DNA of 64,000 bases from Acinetobacter sp. HY1485 (GCF_027568475.1 NZ_JANKZG010000004.1:62001-126000); one strand, 5' to 3'. Positions 50,850 to 60,901 are shown, counted from the first letter of the stretch. Notes: generated by a model not told the origin, from the sequence alone. Numbers and translations are program-made.

Positions 50850-51769
50850 TGCAAATTACACTAGTCATTCCTGTATTTAATGAACAAGATGCAATTCCTA
50901 TTTTTTATGAGGCGATAAAAAAAGATAACTATTTAAGTACAGAAAATTTAGAATTAATTTTCATTAATGATGGTAGTACAGATAAAACAGAACAAATATT
51001 AGAATTATTAGTTTTTGCTGATCAATCAATTAAGGTATTGAATTTTACCCGAAATTTTGGTAAGGAGGCTGCTTTAATGGCGGGCTTGGAGTATGCAACT
51101 GGGAATATTGTTATTCCAATAGATGTAGATTTACAGGATCCTTTGTATGTCATTCCTTCAATGATTAAAAAATGGCAAGAAGGTGCATCTGTAGTACTTG
51201 CTAAAAGAGTGGATCGTTCTACAGATAGTTATTTAAAACGTAAAACAGCATCTATGTTTTATCAAATTCATAATAAAATTAGTTTTCCCCCAATTGAAGA
51301 AAATGTAGGAGATTTTCGTCTATTAGATCGGAGTATTGTAGAAGACATTAAATCGCTTAAAGAAAAAAATCTGTTTATGAAAGGAGTATTGTCTTGGGTA
51401 GGTGGTCAAGTAGAAGTTGTTGAATATACAAGACAAGAAAGAATAGCTGGTAATACAAAATTTAATATGTGGAAGCTCTGGAATTTAGCACTAGAAGGAA
51501 TTACTAGTTTTTCTACAGTTCCCTTGAGAGTTTGGACTTATATTGGCTCTATAATTGCATTTTTATCTTTCATATATGGGGTAGGGATTATATGTACAAC
51601 ACTTGTATGGGGTAATGAAGTAAAAGGTTATCCTTCCTTATTAGTTTCTATTCTTTTTTTAGGTGGTATTCAGCTAATAGGTATTGGTGTATTAGGCGAG
51701 TATATTGGTAGAATTTATATTGAAGTCAAAAACAGACCACGCTATATTCTAAAAAAGAATGAAAAATAA
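50849..51769 (+). CDS. gtrB: GtrB-type bactoprenol glucosyltransferase
   Basis: The 306-residue family 2 glycosyltransferase has [28 protein letters not shown], the DxD-like D92-V-D94 in PIDVDLQDP, and two C-terminal TM helices (about 230-255 and 263-288) followed by [18 protein letters not shown]. This is the standard GtrB plan. It makes undecaprenyl-phosphate-glucose from UDP-glucose on the cytoplasmic face; other sugars cannot be excluded. ATG 50849 shares an A with the gtrA stop. Together with GtrA and the GtrII-family enzyme it makes a complete three-component system. Confidence 0.92.
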   Translation: MQITLVIPVFNEQDAIPIFYEAIKKDNYLSTENLELIFINDGSTDKTEQILELLVFADQSIKVLNFTRNFGKEAALMAGLEYATGNIVIPIDVDLQDPLYVIPSMIKKWQEGASVVLAKRVDRSTDSYLKRKTASMFYQIHNKISFPPIEENVGDFRLLDRSIVEDIKSLKEKNLFMKGVLSWVGGQVEVVEYTRQERIAGNTKFNMWKLWNLALEGITSFSTVPLRVWTYIGSIIAFLSFIYGVGIICTTLVWGNEVKGYPSLLVSILFLGGIQLIGIGVLGEYIGRIYIEVKNRPRYILKKNEK

Positions 51770-51788
51770 CCGTATAAAACAAAACTCC

Positions 51789-51816
51789 TTGCAAAACCTA
51801 AAAAACGCTATATACT
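51789..51816 (+). promoter_or_regulatory. sigma-70 promoter of the first tRNA-fMet
   Basis: TTGCAA (51789-51794) and TATACT (51811-51816) are 16 bases apart and precede a GC-containing discriminator (acgcc). Confidence 0.65.
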
Positions 51817-51874
51817 ACGCCACATACAGTTAATTAGCTGTTTTATTTACTTTAAACCAGAAAGTAAATATCGG

Positions 51875-51951
<77 letters not shown>

Positions 51952-51989
51952 ATTTTAACAAGCTTCGTAAACTTGTTAAACGAAATTGA

Positions 51990-52018
51990 TTGAAATAATC
52001 ACCCAGTTTCGTTAAAAT
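51990..52018 (+). promoter_or_regulatory. sigma-70 promoter of the second tRNA-fMet
   Basis: TTGAAA (51990-51995) and TAAAAT (52013-52018) are 17 bases apart, 11 bases before the second tRNA. Confidence 0.6.
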
Positions 52019-52029
52019 TTACGCATTAT

Positions 52030-52106
<77 letters not shown>

Positions 52107-52116
52107 AGATTTTTTC

Positions 52117-52146
52117 AAAAAGGCTCACAAATAGGTGGGTCTTTTT
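52117..52146 (+). terminator. Possible terminator after tRNA-fMet copy 2
   Basis: AAAAAGGCTCAC and GTGGGTCTTTTT pair over 12 positions as RNA with two G-U wobbles around a 6-base loop. Confidence 0.6.
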
Positions 52147-52175
52147 GCACAGTGGGCTATGCTTTTCTGTGCTAT

Positions 52176-52202
52176 AAAAAGGGCGGGTTACGCCCTTTTT
52201 TA
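52176..52202 (+). terminator. Strong hairpin upstream of rimP
   Basis: AAAAAGGGCG and CGCCCTTTTT arms enclose GGTTA and a T run follows. It lies 84 bases before the rimP ATG and may be a terminator or an attenuator of the rimP-nusA-infB operon. A TGcTATAAA extended -10-like box overlaps its left arm (52170-52178). Confidence 0.75.
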
Positions 52203-52285
52203 TTATTTACTGTGTGGTGCAGACATCAAAGAGTCACATTCACGACATACGGTTAAAGACCGATATGCACAAATGACGAGAATAC

Positions 52286-52807
52286 ATGAAGCTATCAAAT
52301 AAAACTCAAGCGTTACAAGACATGATTGCACCTGCTGTGGCAGCATGTGATGTAGAACTTTGGGGCATCGAATTTTTGCCACAAGGTAAGCGCTCTATGT
52401 TACGTATTTTTATTGATAAACCAATCAATGAAAATGCAGAACCTGTAATAGGTGAAGACGGTGAAGAGCAAGGACGTGGTATTGGTGTTCAAGACTGCGT
52501 GCGTGTTACACAGCAAGTGGGTGCAATTTTAGATGTTCACGACCCTATTTCGGGTGAATATGCGTTAGAAGTGTCATCACCAGGTTGGGATCGTCCATTT
52601 TTTGAATTATCTCAGATGTCTGCATACACGGGGTATCAAGTTGCATTACGCCTCATTAGTGCAGTAGAAAATCGTCGTAAATTTCAAGCAAAACTAATTT
52701 CTGTTGATCTTGAAAATGAGATGATTCAAGTAGAAGTTGAACAGCAACAAGTGCTAGAGATCGATAGCCATAATATCGATAAAGCAAATCTAGTTTATCA
52801 AGACTAA
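52286..52807 (+). CDS. rimP: Ribosome maturation factor RimP
   Basis: The 173-residue protein has the RimP pattern: [31 protein letters not shown], then [17 protein letters not shown] and [13 protein letters not shown]. It contains an acidic insert ([15 protein letters not shown], about residues 50-64) that lengthens it compared with the typical 150 or so residues. It is needed for 30S subunit maturation. It heads the rimP-nusA-infB-rbfA operon. Confidence 0.95.
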   Translation: MKLSNKTQALQDMIAPAVAACDVELWGIEFLPQGKRSMLRIFIDKPINENAEPVIGEDGEEQGRGIGVQDCVRVTQQVGAILDVHDPISGEYALEVSSPGWDRPFFELSQMSAYTGYQVALRLISAVENRRKFQAKLISVDLENEMIQVEVEQQQVLEIDSHNIDKANLVYQD

Positions 52808-52835
52808 ATCATTTAAAAGTATAGACAGGTGACTT

Positions 52836-54320
52836 ATGGGTCGTGAGATTCTTACCGTTGCAGAAACGGTTAGTAACGAAAAAGGTGTTAGTCGCGAAGC
52901 CATCTTTGAAGCACTAGAGCAAGCACTCGTTGCCGCAACAAAGAAAAAATTCTATGAAGGCACGCAATCTGAAGAAGCGCAATTACGTGTAGAAATCGAC
53001 CGTAAAACAGGTGAATACCGTACATTCCGTCAGTGGGAAGTCGTGGCAGATGAAGACCACGAAATGCCGGCTTGCCAAGATGCGATTTCAGATTTAGACC
53101 CTTCAAAATGCTCAATTGGTGATATCCGCGAGTTAGAAGTAGAATCTATTGAATTTGGTCGTATTGCGGCACAAATTGCAAAACAAGTAATTGTACAAAA
53201 AATCCGTGAAGCAGAACGCGCTTTAATTGCAGATGCATATGTATCTAAAGTAGGCGAGCTCATTTACGGTGAAGTGAAAAAGCAAACAAAAGAAGGCTTT
53301 ATCATCGATTTAGGTGACAATGCTGAAGGTTACCTTGCGCGTGACGAAATGATTCCAAAAGAATTATTACGTCCAAAACAACGTGTAAATGCCATTTTAT
53401 ATGAAGTAAATCGCGAAGGGCGTGGTGCGCAGTTATTATTAACGCGTGCAAAACCTGATATGCTGATGGCATTGATGAAAAAAGAAGTTCCAGAAATTTC
53501 TGAAGAAATCATCGAAATTAAAGCTGCTGCACGTCAACCAGGTGTTCGTGCTAAAATTGCAGTGAAAACCAACGATCACCGTATTGACCCAGTTGGGGCA
53601 TGTATTGGTATGCGTGGTACGCGTATTCAGGCAGTTCAGCAAGAACTTAATGGTGAGCGTATTGATGTTGTGGTATGGTCTGATGACCCTGCACAATATA
53701 TCGCAAGTGCATTAGAACCTGCTGATGTATCGGGTATTGTGATTGATGAAGATGCGCTAACAGCAGATATTATTTTTGCAACAAGCGATCAACTTGCGCG
53801 TGCAATTGGCTCACAAGGTCAAAATGTTCGTTTAGCATCAGAGTTAACGGGTTATAAGTTAAACATGATGTTGGAAGAAGAATACCATGCACGTCAGCAA
53901 AACGAAGCGCAAAAGTATTTAGATCTTTTTGTGCAACGCCTAGAAATTGAAGAAAACTTGGCAATGGCACTTGTAGAGATGGGCTTTACCACTTTAGAAG
54001 AAATTGCATATGTACCTGCTGAAACATTTAACGAAATTGAGTTAGATGAACAAACAGTAGAAACATTGCAAGCACGTGCAAAAGAAGTTGCATTAGCCGA
54101 TGCGCTACAGCAACAAGAAAACGTGCAAGAGCCAAGCCAAGAATTGCTAGATATGGAAGGTATCACGCAAGAGCTTGCTTATGCACTTGCTAGCCGTGGC
54201 ATTATTACAGTAGACGATCTTGCAGACCAAGCAACTGACGATATTACAGATATTGACGGTTTAACGCGTGAGCTTGCAGGTCAACTGATTATGAAAGCCA
54301 GAGAATCATGGTTTAACTAG
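52836..54320 (+). CDS. nusA: Transcription termination/antitermination factor NusA
   Basis: The 494-residue protein has an N-terminal RNA polymerase-binding domain (MGREILTVAETVSNEKGV), an S1 domain (near 135-200, GEVKKQTKEGFIIDLGDNAEGYLARDE), two KH domains (DPVGACIGMRGTRIQAVQQEL; ARAIGSQGQNVRLASEL) and two C-terminal acidic repeats. It modulates pausing, termination and antitermination. The gene follows rimP by 28 bases and infB starts 10 bases after it. Confidence 0.97.
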   Translation: MGREILTVAETVSNEKGVSREAIFEALEQALVAATKKKFYEGTQSEEAQLRVEIDRKTGEYRTFRQWEVVADEDHEMPACQDAISDLDPSKCSIGDIRELEVESIEFGRIAAQIAKQVIVQKIREAERALIADAYVSKVGELIYGEVKKQTKEGFIIDLGDNAEGYLARDEMIPKELLRPKQRVNAILYEVNREGRGAQLLLTRAKPDMLMALMKKEVPEISEEIIEIKAAARQPGVRAKIAVKTNDHRIDPVGACIGMRGTRIQAVQQELNGERIDVVVWSDDPAQYIASALEPADVSGIVIDEDALTADIIFATSDQLARAIGSQGQNVRLASELTGYKLNMMLEEEYHARQQNEAQKYLDLFVQRLEIEENLAMALVEMGFTTLEEIAYVPAETFNEIELDEQTVETLQARAKEVALADALQQQENVQEPSQELLDMEGITQELAYALASRGIITVDDLADQATDDITDIDGLTRELAGQLIMKARESWFN

Positions 54321-54330
54321 GAGGTAATAC

Positions 54331-57021
54331 ATGACGGACAAGTCTATTAAAGAGTTAGCGCAAAGCGTAGGACGTCCAGTAGAGAAGCTCCTAGAGCAAG
54401 TTCGTGATGCAGGACTACCACAGCGTGGTGCTGATGATATTATTAATACAGAACAGCAAGATACTCTCGTTAAGCACTTGAAAAAAGTTCATGGTCAAAA
54501 TGAGGGTAATGCAGGAAAGATTACCTTGAAACGTAAAACAACGAGTACAGCTAAAGTTGCAGGTACTTCAGGCAAGGCAAAAACGATTAATGTAGAAGTT
54601 CGTAAGAAGCATACATTTAATACGCCTGATCCTAAGCAAATTGCAGCAGAAGCAAAAGCAAAAGCTGAATTAGAAGCAAAAGCGCAATCAGAAGCGAAAT
54701 CGTCAACAGCTGCACCTGCACAAAATAAAGCAAGTGCAACACTTGAAGCGATGCGCGCTGCGCATACCAAAGAAAAAGTGGCAGACAAGCCAAAAGCGGC
54801 AGTTGTTGTTAAAAAACGTGGTGGTGGTGTTGTAAAACCAGTTCAAACACCTAAATCGTTTGAAACAGCTGCACAGAAAAAAGCGCGTCAAGCCGAAGAA
54901 GCAAAATTACGTGCAACCGAAGAAGTTGCTCGTCGTAAAGCGGCAGAAGAAGCACAGCAACGTACGCTTGAGCAGATGCGTCAAATGGCATCTAAATACT
55001 CAAACGATGATGGTGCAGCAAAAATCCGTGTTGTAGATGACAATACGCCACTTGCAGCAGGTCTTGTTGGTCAAGCATACGAAGAATCATTTAAGAAAGA
55101 AGACCGCGAAATTAAACGTGGTGGTAACTCTAAAGACGGTCGTAGCCAAAAACGTGGTCGTAATGGTCAAGAAGATCAAAACTTTGGTCGTAACAACCAT
55201 CACAAACGCGGTTTAAAAACAAGCCAAGGCAATAAGCATGGCTTTGAAAAACCAGTTAAAAAGCAAATTTATGATGTAGAAATTGGCGAAACAATTGTTG
55301 TTGCCGATCTTGCTCAAAAAATGGCAATCAAGGTGCGTGAAGTAATTAAGACACTTATGAAAATGGGTGAATTAGTTAATCAAAACCAAGCCATTGACCA
55401 AGAAATTGCATCTTTAGTTGTTGAAGAGATGGGTCATAACCCAGTTTTAGTATCTGACACAGCAGCAGAAGACAACTTACTTGAGCAAGCTGAGCAAAAA
55501 CGTGGTGAGCAATCAACTCGTCCGCCAGTGGTAACCATCATGGGTCACGTTGACCATGGTAAAACGTCATTACTTGACCGTATTCGTCGTGCAAAAGTTG
55601 CAGCAGGCGAGGCAGGCGGTATTACACAGCACATTGGTGCTTACCATGTAGAGACTGAAAAAGGCATTATCACGTTCTTAGATACGCCGGGACACGCAGC
55701 GTTTACGTCTATGCGTTCACGTGGTGCTAAGGCAACGGATATTGTAGTGCTTGTTGTTGCAGCTGATGATGGTGTAATGCCACAAACAGCAGAAGCAATT
55801 GATCATGCACGCGCAGCAGGTACGCCAATTATTGTTGCAATCAACAAAATGGATAAAGAATCTGCTGATCCAGACCGCGTATTAAACGAATTAACTGCAA
55901 AACAAATCGTACCTGAACAATGGGGTGGTGATGTTGCAGTGGCACAAGTATCTGCACATACAGGCGCAGGTATTGACGATCTTTTAGACCTTATTTCTGT
56001 ACAAGCAGAAATGATGGAACTTCAAGCGTCAACTGAAGGTGCAGCACAAGGTGTTGTAATTGAAGCGCGTGTAGATAAAGGTCGTGGTGCAGTAACATCT
56101 ATTCTTGTACAAAACGGTACATTAAACGTAGGTGATCTTGTTCTTGCAGGTTCTTCTTACGGTCGTGTACGTGCGATGGTAGACGAAAACGGTAAACGTA
56201 TTAAAACAGCAGGTCCATCTATTCCTGTAGAAGTTTTAGGTTTACCAGATGCGCCAATGGCAGGTGACGAAGTTCTTGTTGTAAATGATGAGAAAAAAGC
56301 GCGTGAAGTGGCTGATGCACGTTCTGATCGTGAACGTCAAAAACGTCTAGAGCGTGCAAGCGCAATGCGTTTAGAGAACTTAATGTCATCTATGGGCAAA
56401 AAAGATGTTCCAACTGTGAATATCGTGCTTAAAACAGATGTACGTGGTTCTTTAGAAGCATTACAAACTGCATTGTATGACCTTGCAACTGAAGAAGTTA
56501 AAGTACGTGTTATTGGTTCGGGTGTTGGTGCAATCACTGAGTCTGACGTAACACTTGCAGAATCTTCTGATGCGGTATTACTTGGCTTTAACGTACGTGC
56601 AGATGCAACCGCGCGTCAAAAAGCAGATCAAGATGATATCGATATCCGTTACTACAGCGTTATTTATCAATTGATTGATGATGTTAAAAATGCAATGAGC
56701 GGTAAACTTGCACCAGAACATCGTGAAACAATTCTAGGTGTGGCTCAAGTACGTGAAGTATTCCATTCTAGTAAGTTCGGTGCTGCAGCAGGTTGTATGG
56801 TGACAGAAGGTGTTATCCATCGTAACAAACCAATTCGCGTATTGCGTGATGATGTCGTGATTTTCCAAGGTGAACTTGAATCGCTACGTCGTTATAAAGA
56901 AGTGGTTGAAGATGTTCGTGCTGGTATGGAGTGTGGTCTTGCGGTTAAAGGCTATAAGGATATTAAAGCATTGGATAAGATCGAAGTTTACGACATTCAA
57001 ATTGTTAAACGGAGTCTTTAA
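54331..57021 (+). CDS. infB: Translation initiation factor IF-2
   Basis: The 896-residue GTPase has an N-terminal IF2-N domain ([20 protein letters not shown]), a charged Ala/Lys/Glu-rich linker (about 60-320), a second IF2-N region, and the G domain with GHVDHGKT (405-412), DTPGHAA and NKMDKE. Domains II to IV end at [14 protein letters not shown]. It recruits fMet-tRNA to the 30S subunit, a functional link with the initiator tRNA genes just upstream. Internal in-frame starts for a shorter IF2 form may exist but are not obvious. Confidence 0.97.
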   Translation: MTDKSIKELAQSVGRPVEKLLEQVRDAGLPQRGADDIINTEQQDTLVKHLKKVHGQNEGNAGKITLKRKTTSTAKVAGTSGKAKTINVEVRKKHTFNTPDPKQIAAEAKAKAELEAKAQSEAKSSTAAPAQNKASATLEAMRAAHTKEKVADKPKAAVVVKKRGGGVVKPVQTPKSFETAAQKKARQAEEAKLRATEEVARRKAAEEAQQRTLEQMRQMASKYSNDDGAAKIRVVDDNTPLAAGLVGQAYEESFKKEDREIKRGGNSKDGRSQKRGRNGQEDQNFGRNNHHKRGLKTSQGNKHGFEKPVKKQIYDVEIGETIVVADLAQKMAIKVREVIKTLMKMGELVNQNQAIDQEIASLVVEEMGHNPVLVSDTAAEDNLLEQAEQKRGEQSTRPPVVTIMGHVDHGKTSLLDRIRRAKVAAGEAGGITQHIGAYHVETEKGIITFLDTPGHAAFTSMRSRGAKATDIVVLVVAADDGVMPQTAEAIDHARAAGTPIIVAINKMDKESADPDRVLNELTAKQIVPEQWGGDVAVAQVSAHTGAGIDDLLDLISVQAEMMELQASTEGAAQGVVIEARVDKGRGAVTSILVQNGTLNVGDLVLAGSSYGRVRAMVDENGKRIKTAGPSIPVEVLGLPDAPMAGDEVLVVNDEKKAREVADARSDRERQKRLERASAMRLENLMSSMGKKDVPTVNIVLKTDVRGSLEALQTALYDLATEEVKVRVIGSGVGAITESDVTLAESSDAVLLGFNVRADATARQKADQDDIDIRYYSVIYQLIDDVKNAMSGKLAPEHRETILGVAQVREVFHSSKFGAAAGCMVTEGVIHRNKPIRVLRDDVVIFQGELESLRRYKEVVEDVRAGMECGLAVKGYKDIKALDKIEVYDIQIVKRSL

Positions 57022-57416
57022 TGGCGGGTAGTCAACGTCTTAAGCGCATGGCGGATACAGTACAGAAAGAACTTTCTGAAATGATTCGCCAAGAGTTAAA
57101 AGATCCTCGCTTAGGTGGTTTTGTTACCATTTCTTCGGTTAAGGTAAGCCCTGACCTTGGTTATGCAGATGTTTATGTGACTGTAATGGGTCGTGAACTG
57201 ACTGATGATCAAAATGAAGAATCGCATAAAGAAACCTTAGATGTTTTAAATAAAGCAGCAGGTTTCTTACGCCAAGAGTTGAGTCGTCGTATTAAAACGC
57301 GTGTAACGCCTCGTTTACGCTTTCATTACGATAAAACAAATGCTCATGGTAATTATATGTTTGGCTTGATTGAAGAAGCTGTAAAAGATTTACCAAAGCG
57401 TAATGATGAAGAATAA
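57021..57416 (+). CDS. rbfA: Ribosome-binding factor A
   Basis: The 131-residue KH-like protein begins with AGSQRLKRMADTVQKELSEMI and has DPRLGGFVTISSVKVSPDLGYADVYVTVMG, typical of RbfA, which aids 30S maturation and cold adaptation. It overlaps the infB stop by one base. A terminator follows, so truB and rpsO are not part of this operon here. Confidence 0.96.
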   Translation: MAGSQRLKRMADTVQKELSEMIRQELKDPRLGGFVTISSVKVSPDLGYADVYVTVMGRELTDDQNEESHKETLDVLNKAAGFLRQELSRRIKTRVTPRLRFHYDKTNAHGNYMFGLIEEAVKDLPKRNDEE

Positions 57417-57424
57417 AATGAAAG

Positions 57425-57449
57425 AAGCCACCTAAGGGTGGCTTTTTTT
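57425..57449. terminator. Terminator after rbfA
   Basis: AAGCCACC and GGTGGCTT arms around TAAG are followed by a T run; the convergent AGE gene ends a few bases away. Confidence 0.85.
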
Positions 57450-57451
57450 AT

Positions 57452-58666
57452 TTATAATAAAGAGGAGGTAAGTGGGTTTGCCAGTTTAATGGTCATTAAA
57501 TATGCATGGTACAAATCAGGTTTACCATTCCAAATTAAGTTGGAAATACGATTTTTACAGTCTAAATCTTGAAACCAACCTCCATCTTTTTCATCAACTA
57601 AATGATTGTGAATATAACCTGTAATTTTTCTATAGTAAGGCTCATAATTAGGGTCATCTAGCCGTTTAAGCAATGTTGCTGATGCCACAGCTGCTTCGGC
57701 ATGTACCCAATGCAAACGTTCTTCTACTACGGGTTTTTGTTGCCAATCATAAGTATAAATAATGCCATTACCTTTCCATCCATGTGCCCATGCTGTTTTA
57801 AATAAGCCAATGGCATCTTCAACTAGCCAGCTTGGTGGCAATTCATTAAAGTGATGAAAAGCTTGTTCTAAGTTAAGCAATAAATGACACCATTCAAAAC
57901 CATGTCCAGGCGTGAGGCCGTATGGTCTAAAATCATCTGTTGGTTGGTCTTGGTTAAAATCGTAAATAGGTTGCCAATGTTGGTCAAAATGTTCTACTAC
58001 ATGATAATCATGCTGTTTTGCATGAGTATGAATAATACGTTCTACAATTGCTAATGCACGCTTAAGCCATTTAATATCTTGATTAGTGATTGCCAATTGA
58101 ATAAAGAGTTCAGTACTGTGCATATTGCAATTTGCACCACGATATTCCTCTAAATTTTTCCAATCAATATCATAGCTTTCTAAAACACATTGCTCTTCTT
58201 CAGACCAAAAGTAACGCTCAAACAGGGTAAGCGCTTTTTCATAAAGTTCGTCTGCTCCTTCAATATCCGCTTGCTGTGCACTATTTGCAGCAAGTAAAAC
58301 AAATGCATGAATATAAGATTTTTTAGGATCATACAAACAATCGCGTGGTAATGATGACACCCAACCCTCATGTTCTTGATCAAATAAAACTGTATTTAGG
58401 CTTTTTATACCCCATTCTGCAAGTTCTAAGCTCCCAGGATGACCACGCTTTGCTGCGATTGAATAACAATGAGTTAAACGTGCAGTATTTAACGTATTTG
58501 GACGATGATTTAGGGGAATACCTGAGCGGTCTAAATCAAAAAAGCCGCCTTCTTGGCAGCGTGATCGTTTATAAAAACCGAGTAAATTAAAAGATTGTTG
58601 GGTAAGCCAAGTTTGGTGAAAATCTTGGTTAAGCCAACTGTGTTTGACCTGTGTAAGTTGTGTCAT
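57452..58666 (-). CDS. AGE-family sugar epimerase/isomerase
   Basis: The 404-residue protein has an (alpha/alpha)6-barrel with family residues typical of N-acylglucosamine 2-epimerase-like enzymes. These include EGGFFDLDRSG, RLTHCYSIA, YRGANCNMHSTELFIQLA, LTPGHGFEWCHLLLNLE, LHWVHAEAAVASATLL and the terminal WNGKPDLYHAYLMTIKL. The set of conserved histidines in these motifs suits an aldose-ketose isomerase such as YihS or mannose isomerase rather than the nucleotide-dependent epimerase. The substrate is not certain. The SDR gene upstream on the same strand has its own terminator. Confidence 0.8.
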   Translation of the reverse strand: MTQLTQVKHSWLNQDFHQTWLTQQSFNLLGFYKRSRCQEGGFFDLDRSGIPLNHRPNTLNTARLTHCYSIAAKRGHPGSLELAEWGIKSLNTVLFDQEHEGWVSSLPRDCLYDPKKSYIHAFVLLAANSAQQADIEGADELYEKALTLFERYFWSEEEQCVLESYDIDWKNLEEYRGANCNMHSTELFIQLAITNQDIKWLKRALAIVERIIHTHAKQHDYHVVEHFDQHWQPIYDFNQDQPTDDFRPYGLTPGHGFEWCHLLLNLEQAFHHFNELPPSWLVEDAIGLFKTAWAHGWKGNGIIYTYDWQQKPVVEERLHWVHAEAAVASATLLKRLDDPNYEPYYRKITGYIHNHLVDEKDGGWFQDLDCKNRISNLIWNGKPDLYHAYLMTIKLANPLTSSLL

Positions 58667-58677
58667 ATATCACCTCA

Positions 58678-58705
58678 TAAAAAAGGGTTAGCAAATGCTA
58701 ACCCT
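58678..58705 (-). terminator. Terminator after the SDR gene
   Basis: AGGGTTAGCA and TGCTAACCCT arms (10 bp) enclose a 2-base gap with a T run on the minus strand. Confidence 0.85.
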
Positions 58706-58713
58706 ATATTTTT

Positions 58714-59577
58714 TTAACCGCCTACCATTGTGCCACCATTAGGATGGATGGTTTGGCCTGTGATAAATGACGAGTCTTGGCTTGCTAAAAATACAAAAAC
58801 AGGCCCCAACTCACTTGGCTGTGCACAGCGACCTTGTGGTGTATCTGAACCAAAATCTTCTAAGCGTTGTGCATCAAATGGCCCCCATGTTGCAGGTTGC
58901 AGTGGTGTCCATACAGGGCCAGGTGCAACTGCATTAACACGGATGCCTTTTGATGCGACTTGGTTAGATAGACCACGCGTGAAGCTGATCATGGCACCTT
59001 TAGTTGCTGAATAATCTACCAATACTTTAGGTGCAACATACGCATTGACTGATGCAACATTAATAATGCTATCGCCTTCGGTAAATTGAGAAAGTACAGC
59101 TTTACTTAAATAAAACATCGAATGAACATTGACATTAAATACATTGAGCCACTGTTCATCGCTTAAAGTTGTTAAGTCTTCGTTAGGCGCTTGGGTTCCT
59201 GCATTATTCACTAAAATATTAATTTTACTAAAGTCTTTAATTACATCGGCTACAACTTGGCGACATTTATCTGCATCACGTAAATCTGCTTCATATAGCT
59301 TACATGTACCACCAATGTTTTCGACCCACTCTTTTACATCATTAGCATCATCAAGTTCTTCTTTAAGATAAGTAATGGCAATTTTTGCACCTTCTTTGGC
59401 AAAATGCATTGCAACAGAGCGTCCAATACCACTGTCGCCACCTGTAATCAGAGCAACTTTATCTTTTAATTTATTTGAGCCTTCATAGTTTTCTCGGATA
59501 AATTCTGCAGGGGGTTGCATATCTTTTTCGTTGCCTGGTAGTTCTTGTTTTTGAGCATGAATATCTAAATTTTGCAT
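58714..59577 (-). CDS. Short-chain dehydrogenase/reductase, YghA-like
   Basis: The 287-residue SDR has an extended N-terminus (about 40 residues, LPGNEKDMQPPAEFIRENYEGS), the NAD(P) motif ALITGGDSGIGRSVA, NNAGTQ, a catalytic serine in INVASVNAYV and YSATK, and the C-terminal GQTIHPNGGTMVGG. The N-terminal extension plus these motifs are characteristic of the YghA/YdaD general-stress subfamily. The physiological substrate is unknown. An upstream gap of about 120 bases separates it from the antiporter operon. Confidence 0.88.
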   Translation of the reverse strand: MQNLDIHAQKQELPGNEKDMQPPAEFIRENYEGSNKLKDKVALITGGDSGIGRSVAMHFAKEGAKIAITYLKEELDDANDVKEWVENIGGTCKLYEADLRDADKCRQVVADVIKDFSKINILVNNAGTQAPNEDLTTLSDEQWLNVFNVNVHSMFYLSKAVLSQFTEGDSIINVASVNAYVAPKVLVDYSATKGAMISFTRGLSNQVASKGIRVNAVAPGPVWTPLQPATWGPFDAQRLEDFGSDTPQGRCAQPSELGPVFVFLASQDSSFITGQTIHPNGGTMVGG

Positions 59578-59696
59578 GAATCACTCCGTTGTTAATTTTT
59601 ATGGCGTGATTCATGTTGCTTGTTTTCTATGCGAATGAAAAGTTGTGTTTAACAGTTGAAACGTAAGCTTTTGTATTTTTATGCGTAGATGCGTAT

Positions 59697-60137
59697 CTAA
59701 GATTTATTTTGATCTTCATCTGCTGTTTTAGGAATTTTTTGGGCGTGATAGGCAGAGTTTTTAACTTCTCTACGTTGGTTCATACGTTTATCCCAAGGTA
59801 GTGGACGATCAATGGCTTCGGGTACATCACCACTTAATGAGCGCAATTTAAAATGTAGTGCTGCTTGTGCAAGTAAGTTTGCAGAAACAGGCGCAGTTAA
59901 AAAGGCAAACAAAGTTAAAAGAAGTTCTGCAAAACCAAAATAACCCTGAAAAGCACTGTAAATCATGCCTGCAATTAAAAAACTGCCTAATCCTAATGTG
60001 CTCGATTTTGTAGGTGCATGTAAGCGCGTAAACAAATCAGGCAGGCGAATCATACCAATACTTCCCACTAGCATAAAAAAACTGCCCGATAAGAGAAAAA
60101 AAGAAACTAAATATTCCATAATCATTTGTTTATTCAT
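59697..60137 (-). CDS. phaG: Cation/proton antiporter subunit G (MrpG/PhaG)
   Basis: The 146-residue protein has three TM helices with GSIGMIRLPDLFTRLHAPTKSSTLG, the signature of MrpG/PhaG. A polar C-terminal tail of about 40 residues follows. It is the last gene of the antiporter operon, starting 9 bases after phaF ends, with a GGAG site. It is a small structural subunit of the complex. Confidence 0.92.
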   Translation of the reverse strand: MNKQMIMEYLVSFFLLSGSFFMLVGSIGMIRLPDLFTRLHAPTKSSTLGLGSFLIAGMIYSAFQGYFGFAELLLTLFAFLTAPVSANLLAQAALHFKLRSLSGDVPEAIDRPLPWDKRMNQRREVKNSAYHAQKIPKTADEDQNKS

Positions 60138-60146
60138 ATTTTTCTC

Positions 60147-60422
60147 CTAGTCAATGACATGTCCACTTGTGAAGTAACGTGCGAGTGCCATGGTAGAAAT
60201 AAAGCCAAGCATTGCAATGAGTAGTGCACCCTCAAATAAGTTGGTAGTTGACCAATAAATACCTAAAACAGTAATGAGTGCTGTGGTATTTAAAAATAGA
60301 GTATCTAGTGCAAGTAAGCGATCAACAATGGATGGCCCCATAATCATACGGATTAAACAGAGCAACATTGAAATGGTGATGGCTGTTAAACAGAGTCCAA
60401 GAACATAAGGTAAAATACTCAT
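60147..60422 (-). CDS. phaF: Cation/proton antiporter subunit F (MrpF/PhaF)
   Basis: The 91-residue protein has three TM helices with LIRMIMGPSIVDRLLALDTL and FEGALLIAMLGFISTMALARYF, typical of MrpF. Its ATG overlaps the phaE stop by 4 bases. It is a small subunit required for the antiporter complex. Confidence 0.93.
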   Translation of the reverse strand: MSILPYVLGLCLTAITISMLLCLIRMIMGPSIVDRLLALDTLFLNTTALITVLGIYWSTTNLFEGALLIAMLGFISTMALARYFTSGHVID

Positions 60423-60901
60423 GTTTGTTCTCCCATAAAAATATGAATGAGACGACTCTCGTAGCGCTCTTTAATCATTGCAATATCTTGTTCGGGATGA
60501 TGGCTACTTAAAGCATGAACTAAAATATCGCCTCGTTCTTGGTCGATCCCTGCGCTGACCGTACCTGGCGTGGTACTAATAATCATCGCAAGCAAGGCAT
60601 TGACTTGTTCGTGTTTGGTTTCTAACGGTACTCTAAACCATTTAGGCGCGAGGTTTTGCTTAGGACCGAGTACAAGTTTTGCCACTACAAAGTTAGATAC
60701 AATAATATCCCACAGCACAATAAAAAAAAGCTCAATGGTGCCTTTCCAACGAATATTAGGGGTACTGACAATAAATGGATTAACTAATTTAGGAATGATA
60801 ATAGCGAGTACACACGCAATCAGTAAATCGCAAGGGTCAATGCTATGAGAAAGCATGAGCCATGTTAAACCTACCAATAAAGAGACAAAACGATGTGGCA
60901 T
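60419..60901 (-). CDS. phaE: Cation/proton antiporter subunit E (MrpE/PhaE)
   Basis: The 160-residue protein begins with hydrophobic helices, including SIDPCDLLIACVLAIIIPKLV, and continues with LFFIVLWDIIVSNFVVAKLVLGP, FRVPLETKHEQVNALLAMIISTTPGTVSAGID and a polar C-terminus, as in MrpE. It starts one base after the phaD stop codon ends (gap of 1 base) and overlaps phaF by 4 bases. Confidence 0.93.
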   Translation of the reverse strand: MPHRFVSLLVGLTWLMLSHSIDPCDLLIACVLAIIIPKLVNPFIVSTPNIRWKGTIELFFIVLWDIIVSNFVVAKLVLGPKQNLAPKWFRVPLETKHEQVNALLAMIISTTPGTVSAGIDQERGDILVHALSSHHPEQDIAMIKERYESRLIHIFMGEQT

